This document shows positions 60,307 through 64,000 of a stretch of 64,000 bases of DNA, piece after piece. The stretch spans positions 3,734,501-3,798,500 of the forward strand of contig NZ_VFNX01000001.1 of the NCBI RefSeq assembly GCF_006715785.1. The letters are read 5' to 3'. The position numbers were made by a program, and so were the translations under genes. The DNA is from Streptomyces puniciscabiei. GTDB taxonomy: Bacteria; Actinomycetota; Actinomycetes; Streptomycetales; Streptomycetaceae. Numbering within the stretch: position 1 is the first letter of the stretch; each line of letters opens with the position of its first letter. The notes below the pieces were generated by a model, which saw only the letters and a program-made list of their open reading frames with translations, did no database searches and was not told the DNA's origin.

Positions 60307-63141
60307 ATGCCCCCCAACACCACCGCCACAACGGGTGCCGCCGCCACCACCGGTGCCGCGCCCGCCAAGTCCGGCAGGAAGAAGGGGCGCAAAGCCCGGC
60401 TGATCGTGCTGGTGCTGGTCCTGGCCGTCATCGGCGGCATCGCCTACGGGGCGTACTGGTCGATCAGCACCGTCCGCGCCTCCTTCCCGCAGACCAAGGG
60501 CACGATCACGCTCCAGGGCCTGTCGGGGCCGGTCGACGTCAAACGGGACGGCAACGGCATCCCGCAGATCTACGCGTCCTCCGACGAGGACCTGTTCATG
60601 GCGCAGGGCTACGTCCAGGCGCAGGACCGGTTCTGGGAGATGGACGTGCGCCGGCACATGACCTCCGGCCGCCTGTCCGAGATGTTCGGCAAGAGCCAGG
60701 TCAAGAACGACGAGTTCCTGCGCACGCTCGGCTGGGACCGGATCGCCAGGCAGGAGTACGACACCAAGCTGTCGGCCGCCACGAAGACCTACCTCCAGGC
60801 GTACGCCAAGGGCGTCAACGCCTACCTCCAGGGCAAGGACGGCAAGGACATCTCCCTGGAGTACGCCGCCCTGGGCCTCACCAACGACTACAAGCCGCAG
60901 CAGTGGACCCCGGTCGACTCGGTCTCCTGGCTCAAGGCGATGGCCTGGGACCTGCGCGGCAACATGCAGGACGAGATCGACCGCGCCCTGATGACCAGCC
61001 GGCTCGGCCCGCAGCAGATCCAGGACCTGTACCCGGAGTACCCGTACAGCCGCAACAAGCCGATCGTGCAGGAGGGTCAGTACAACGCGCTGACCAAGTC
61101 CTTCGAGCAGGGCGGCGCCGGCACGGCCTCGCAGAGCACCGGCACGACGGGCACGACGGGCACGGCCGGCGGCGCCACAGGCGCCTCTGCGGGCTCCACG
61201 GGCACGACCGGCTCCTCCGCCTCGGCCACGACCGGATCGTCGCTCACAAGCCAGCTGGCGGGCCTCCACCACGTTCTGGACGACGTCCCGACCGCCGTCG
61301 GAGTGAACGGCCAGGGCATCGGCTCCAACTCGTGGGTGGTCGCCGGGAAGTACACCATCACCGGAAAGCCGCTGCTGGCCAACGACCCGCACCTGTCGCC
61401 GTCCCTGCCGGGCGTCTGGTACCAGATGGGCCTGCACTGCCGCACCGTGTCCAGCAAGTGCCAGTACGACGTGACCGGCTACACCTTTGCGGGCATGCCC
61501 GGTGTGATCATCGGGCACAACGCGAACATCGCCTGGGGCATGACCAACTCCGGGGTCGACGTCACCGACCTGTACCTGGAGAAGGTGACCGCGAACGGCT
61601 ACCTGTACAACGGCAAGGTCCGGCCCTTCAGGACCCGCGAGGAGACCATCAAGGTCGCCGGCGGCGCGTCCAAGTCGATCGTCGTGCGCCAGACCCAGGA
61701 CGGGATGCCGCTGCTGTCCGACCGCGACGACGAACTCGTCCAGGTCGGCAAGCGGGCCACCGTCAACACCGCCGCCCCCGACCGCGGCGACGGCTACGGC
61801 ATCGCCCTGAGGTGGACCGCGCTCGACCCGGGCACCTCCATGGACGCCGTGTTCGCCCTCGACAAGGCGGCGAACTGGAGCGACTTCCGCGCGGCGGCCG
61901 CCCTGTTCGACGTGCCCTCGCAGAACCTCGTCTACGCGGACACCGACAACCACATCGGCTACACGCTGCCCGGCAGGATCCCCACGCGCTCCTCCGTCGA
62001 CGACGGCTCGATCCCGGCTCCGGGATGGGACTCGAAGTACCGCTGGACCGGCTTCATCAAGCAGGACGAGCTGCCCTACGAGTACAACCCCAAGCGCGGC
62101 TACATCGTCACCGCCAACCAGGCCGTGGTCGACAAGGACAAGTACCCGTACACCCTCACCACCGACTGGGGCTACGGCACCCGCAGCCAGCGCATCACCG
62201 ACCTGATCGAGTCCAAGATCAAGGACGGCGGCAAGATCTCGACCGAGGACATGCGGCAGATGCAGCTGGACAACAGCAGCGAGATCGCCAAGCTCCTGGT
62301 GCCCAGGCTGCTGAAGATCAACCTCGACGACAAGAACGTCCGCGACGCACAGAAGCTGCTGGAGGGCTGGGACTACACCCAGGAGTCCGACTCCGCGGCG
62401 GCCGCCTACTTCAACGCGGTCTGGCGCAACATCCTCAAGCTCGCCTTCGGCAACAAGCTGCCCAAGGAGTTGCGCGTCCAGGGGCAGTGCCTGTGGGTCG
62501 ACAAGATCGACAGCACCGGCCCGGTCGACGACGACGCCAAGGTGCGCGAGTGCGGCCAGCGCGACGCCGACCAGGCGCAGCCGGACGGCGGCGACCGCTG
62601 GTTCGAGGTCGTGCGCGAGCTGATGGACAAGCCGGACAGCGACTGGTGGAAGACGCCCAGGTCGGGCACCCGGCCCGCGGCCACCAACATGGACCAGCTC
62701 TTCGCCCGGGCCATGATCGACGCCCGCTGGGAGCTGACCGCCAAGCTCGGCAAGGACATCGACACCTGGAGCTGGGGCCGGCTGCACCGCCTGTTCCTGA
62801 AGAACCAGACACTCGGCACCGACGGCCCCAAGGCGCTGCAGTACATCCTCAACCGCGGCCCCTGGAAGCTCAGCGGTGGTGAGGCCACGGTGAACGCGAC
62901 CGGCTGGAACGCCGCCGGCGGCTACGGCGTCGTCTGGGTGCCGTCCATGCGGATGGTCGTCAACCTCGCCGACTTCGACAAGTCGAGGTGGATCAATCTG
63001 ACCGGCGCCTCCGGGCACGCCTTCAGCGCGCACTACACGGACCAGACGAGTCTGTGGGCGAAGGGCGAACTGCTGCCCTGGTCGTTCTCGGACCAGGCGG
63101 TCGGCAAGAGCACGAGCGACACGCTCGTCCTCAAGCCCTGA
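60307..63141 (+). CDS. Penicillin acylase-family N-terminal-nucleophile hydrolase
   Basis: 944 residues. N-terminal signal-anchor helix (about 30-52), alpha chain, Gly/Ser/Thr-rich linker (about 268-315) and beta chain beginning at the catalytic Ser340 in GQGIGSNSWVVAG. DPHLSPSLPGVWYQ and TNSGVDVTDLYLEK follow. It deacylates beta-lactams, acyl-homoserine lactones or related amides; substrate unknown. The long low-complexity spacer is typical of autoprocessing. Confidence 0.93.
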   Translation: MPPNTTATTGAAATTGAAPAKSGRKKGRKARLIVLVLVLAVIGGIAYGAYWSISTVRASFPQTKGTITLQGLSGPVDVKRDGNGIPQIYASSDEDLFMAQGYVQAQDRFWEMDVRRHMTSGRLSEMFGKSQVKNDEFLRTLGWDRIARQEYDTKLSAATKTYLQAYAKGVNAYLQGKDGKDISLEYAALGLTNDYKPQQWTPVDSVSWLKAMAWDLRGNMQDEIDRALMTSRLGPQQIQDLYPEYPYSRNKPIVQEGQYNALTKSFEQGGAGTASQSTGTTGTTGTAGGATGASAGSTGTTGSSASATTGSSLTSQLAGLHHVLDDVPTAVGVNGQGIGSNSWVVAGKYTITGKPLLANDPHLSPSLPGVWYQMGLHCRTVSSKCQYDVTGYTFAGMPGVIIGHNANIAWGMTNSGVDVTDLYLEKVTANGYLYNGKVRPFRTREETIKVAGGASKSIVVRQTQDGMPLLSDRDDELVQVGKRATVNTAAPDRGDGYGIALRWTALDPGTSMDAVFALDKAANWSDFRAAAALFDVPSQNLVYADTDNHIGYTLPGRIPTRSSVDDGSIPAPGWDSKYRWTGFIKQDELPYEYNPKRGYIVTANQAVVDKDKYPYTLTTDWGYGTRSQRITDLIESKIKDGGKISTEDMRQMQLDNSSEIAKLLVPRLLKINLDDKNVRDAQKLLEGWDYTQESDSAAAAYFNAVWRNILKLAFGNKLPKELRVQGQCLWVDKIDSTGPVDDDAKVRECGQRDADQAQPDGGDRWFEVVRELMDKPDSDWWKTPRSGTRPAATNMDQLFARAMIDARWELTAKLGKDIDTWSWGRLHRLFLKNQTLGTDGPKALQYILNRGPWKLSGGEATVNATGWNAAGGYGVVWVPSMRMVVNLADFDKSRWINLTGASGHAFSAHYTDQTSLWAKGELLPWSFSDQAVGKSTSDTLVLKP

Positions 63142-63161
63142 CCGGCCGGCTGACGCACGGA

Positions 63162-63195
63162 AAACGGCCCTCCACGCGCGCGTGGAGGGCCGTTT
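63162..63195. terminator. Perfect inverted-repeat terminator
   Basis: AAACGGCCCTCCACGCG and its exact reverse complement directly abut, forming a stem of up to 17 bp (the inner bases form the loop) with TTT after it. It sits between the convergent penicillin acylase and 5-FTHF cyclo-ligase genes and serves both. Confidence 0.92.
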
Positions 63196-63222
63196 CGTCG
63201 TACGGGCAGCGGGGGCGCCGGG

Positions 63223-63843
63223 TCAGGCGTCCGGGAAGCGGCGCACGCCGGAGGGCGTCACCACGGCGTGCACGGGCTTGTCGTGCGCCTCCGCCGGGAC
63301 GCGCGCGACGACCTCCGTGTCGTACAGCAGCACCACGAGCCGGGGGCACGCGCCCGCGCGCTCCAGGCGGGCCAGTACGCGGTCGTACGACCCTCCGCCG
63401 CGCCCGAGGCGCATCCCGCGCGCGTCGACCGCGAGACCGGGCAGCAGCACGACGTCCGCGGCCGTCACGGCGTCCGGACCGAGACGCGCCCCGGATGGCT
63501 CGAAAAGCGCCATTTTCCCGCTGTGTTGGACCCGGGCGAGGGAGCCCCGGCCGGCGTATTCGCCCCAGTCCAGGTCGTTGTCGGGCAGGAGCGCGGGGAG
63601 CAGCACCCGCACGCCCCGCGCGCGCAGCGCGTCCAGCAGCGCAGGCGTGCCGGGCTCGCTCCCCACGGAGACGTACGCCGCCACCGTGCGTGCGTGCGCC
63701 AGCTCGGGCAGCTCCAGGGCGCGCTCCGCCAGTGCGCGGCCCGTCTCGGCGACGTCATCGTCCGTCAACCTGTTCCTCACCGAGAGGAACTCCCGGCGCA
63801 ACATTCGCTTGTCAGGCTCGCCCCTGCGTCCTTCGTGTTCCAC
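63223..63843 (-). CDS. 5-Formyltetrahydrofolate cyclo-ligase family protein
   Basis: 206 residues. N-terminal REFLSVRNRL, VAAYVSVGSEPGTPALLDAL, MALFEPSG, and the signature LLPGLAVDARGMRLGRGGGS. It converts 5-formyl-THF to methenyl-THF with ATP. I chose the GTG at 63843; an alternative starts at the later ATG (MLRREF). Confidence 0.92.
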   Translation of the reverse strand: MEHEGRRGEPDKRMLRREFLSVRNRLTDDDVAETGRALAERALELPELAHARTVAAYVSVGSEPGTPALLDALRARGVRVLLPALLPDNDLDWGEYAGRGSLARVQHSGKMALFEPSGARLGPDAVTAADVVLLPGLAVDARGMRLGRGGGSYDRVLARLERAGACPRLVVLLYDTEVVARVPAEAHDKPVHAVVTPSGVRRFPDA

Positions 63844-63938
63844 TGGTCGTTCTCGCGCCCTTTCTTGAATGCAGTCATAAAGGGTCAATCAACCGGAGCC
63901 ACAGTTTCCGCACAAAGGCACCGGATAAGGTTGCGGGC

Positions 63939-64000
63939 ATGACTCAGTCGCACCCCAGGATCAGCAAGGCTGTCATCCCCGCGGCAGGCCTCGGCACCCG
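63939..64000 (+). CDS. galU: UTP-glucose-1-phosphate uridylyltransferase, N terminus (cut by window edge)
   Basis: Only the first 20 codons are in the window: ISKAVIPAAGLGTR is the N-terminal nucleotide-binding motif of GalU. The protein makes UDP-glucose. The gene is divergent from the 5-FTHF cyclo-ligase gene. Confidence 0.85.
   Translation, partial: MTQSHPRISKAVIPAAGLGT

Overview
The window is high-GC actinobacterial DNA that reads as a Streptomyces chromosome. It has GTG, TTG and CTG starts, dense 4-bp ATGA/GTGA gene overlaps, hrdD, fruRKA, DUF6227, MAB_1171c-family and LtrA genes, and GGGGCGCG-type inverted repeats. The right half (about 32.4 kb onward) looks like conserved chromosome. 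From memory, the hrdD - fruR/K/A - L,D-transpeptidase - mscL order resembles the S. coelicolor SCO3190-SCO3202 neighbourhood. The left half (about 1-32 kb) is accessory and carries RiPP loci, pseudogenes and a tRNA.

Left accessory part, 0-10 kb: edge of a BASS-like transporter, a truncated COG4705 membrane gene, a Sua5 threonylcarbamoyl-AMP synthase, a beta-carbonic anhydrase and a PAS-PP2C (SpoIIE-type) phosphatase. Next is an Sdp-type (sporulation-delaying-protein-like) toxin locus. sdpC (frameshifted), sdpA and sdpB face a divergent operon of a DUF1648/SdpI-like membrane protein, a second membrane protein and a YtrA-type GntR regulator. A broken peptide deformylase gene and tRNA-Arg(CCU) follow.

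10-17.5 kb: a decayed 1.3-kb stretch, then a tightly coupled four-gene cassette (XRE regulator, ImmA/IrrE metalloprotease, MAB_1171c-family membrane protein, PAP2-like membrane protein). A truncated and an intact TrmB/LuxR-type regulator come next, then a two-gene membrane protein plus winged-helix unit with two palindromic operators.

17.6-30.9 kb is the centrepiece: a leftward operon resembling class V lanthipeptide clusters (lexapeptide/cacaoidin type). It encodes an APH-fold kinase, a HopA1-like protein, two Cys-terminal precursor peptides, an O-methyltransferase-fold enzyme, an ABC-2 transporter, an ABC exporter without peptidase domain, an F420-type reductase, a cysteine decarboxylase, an APH-like pseudokinase and a two-domain M16 protease. 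No LanB, LanM, LanKC or LanC-type gene is present. A secreted peptide with a duplicated VNGWQ motif opens the operon. Divergent from it lie a thiopeptide-style precursor and a frameshifted second copy, with no YcaO, LanB or cycloaddition genes in the window.

32.4-64 kb: a tandem IclR regulator, M6 metalloprotease, TetR and DHA2 exporter, MarR with a divergent LigB-type dioxygenase, a GNAT enzyme, hrdD behind a canonical sigma-R promoter, a decayed MerR gene, and a TetR regulator carrying a 39-bp minisatellite. A deletion scar then joins the 3' halves of a WYL regulator and an MFS gene. The fructose PTS operon follows, then housekeeping and envelope genes (L,D-transpeptidase, P1 peptidase, LtrA, MscL, SAF protein, MTAP, FmdB-type protein, MFS, K+/H+-type antiporter, penicillin acylase, 5-FTHF cyclo-ligase), ending in the first codons of galU.

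All calls come from reading sequence and recalled family knowledge; no database search was run. Frameshifts could be real or sequencing errors.
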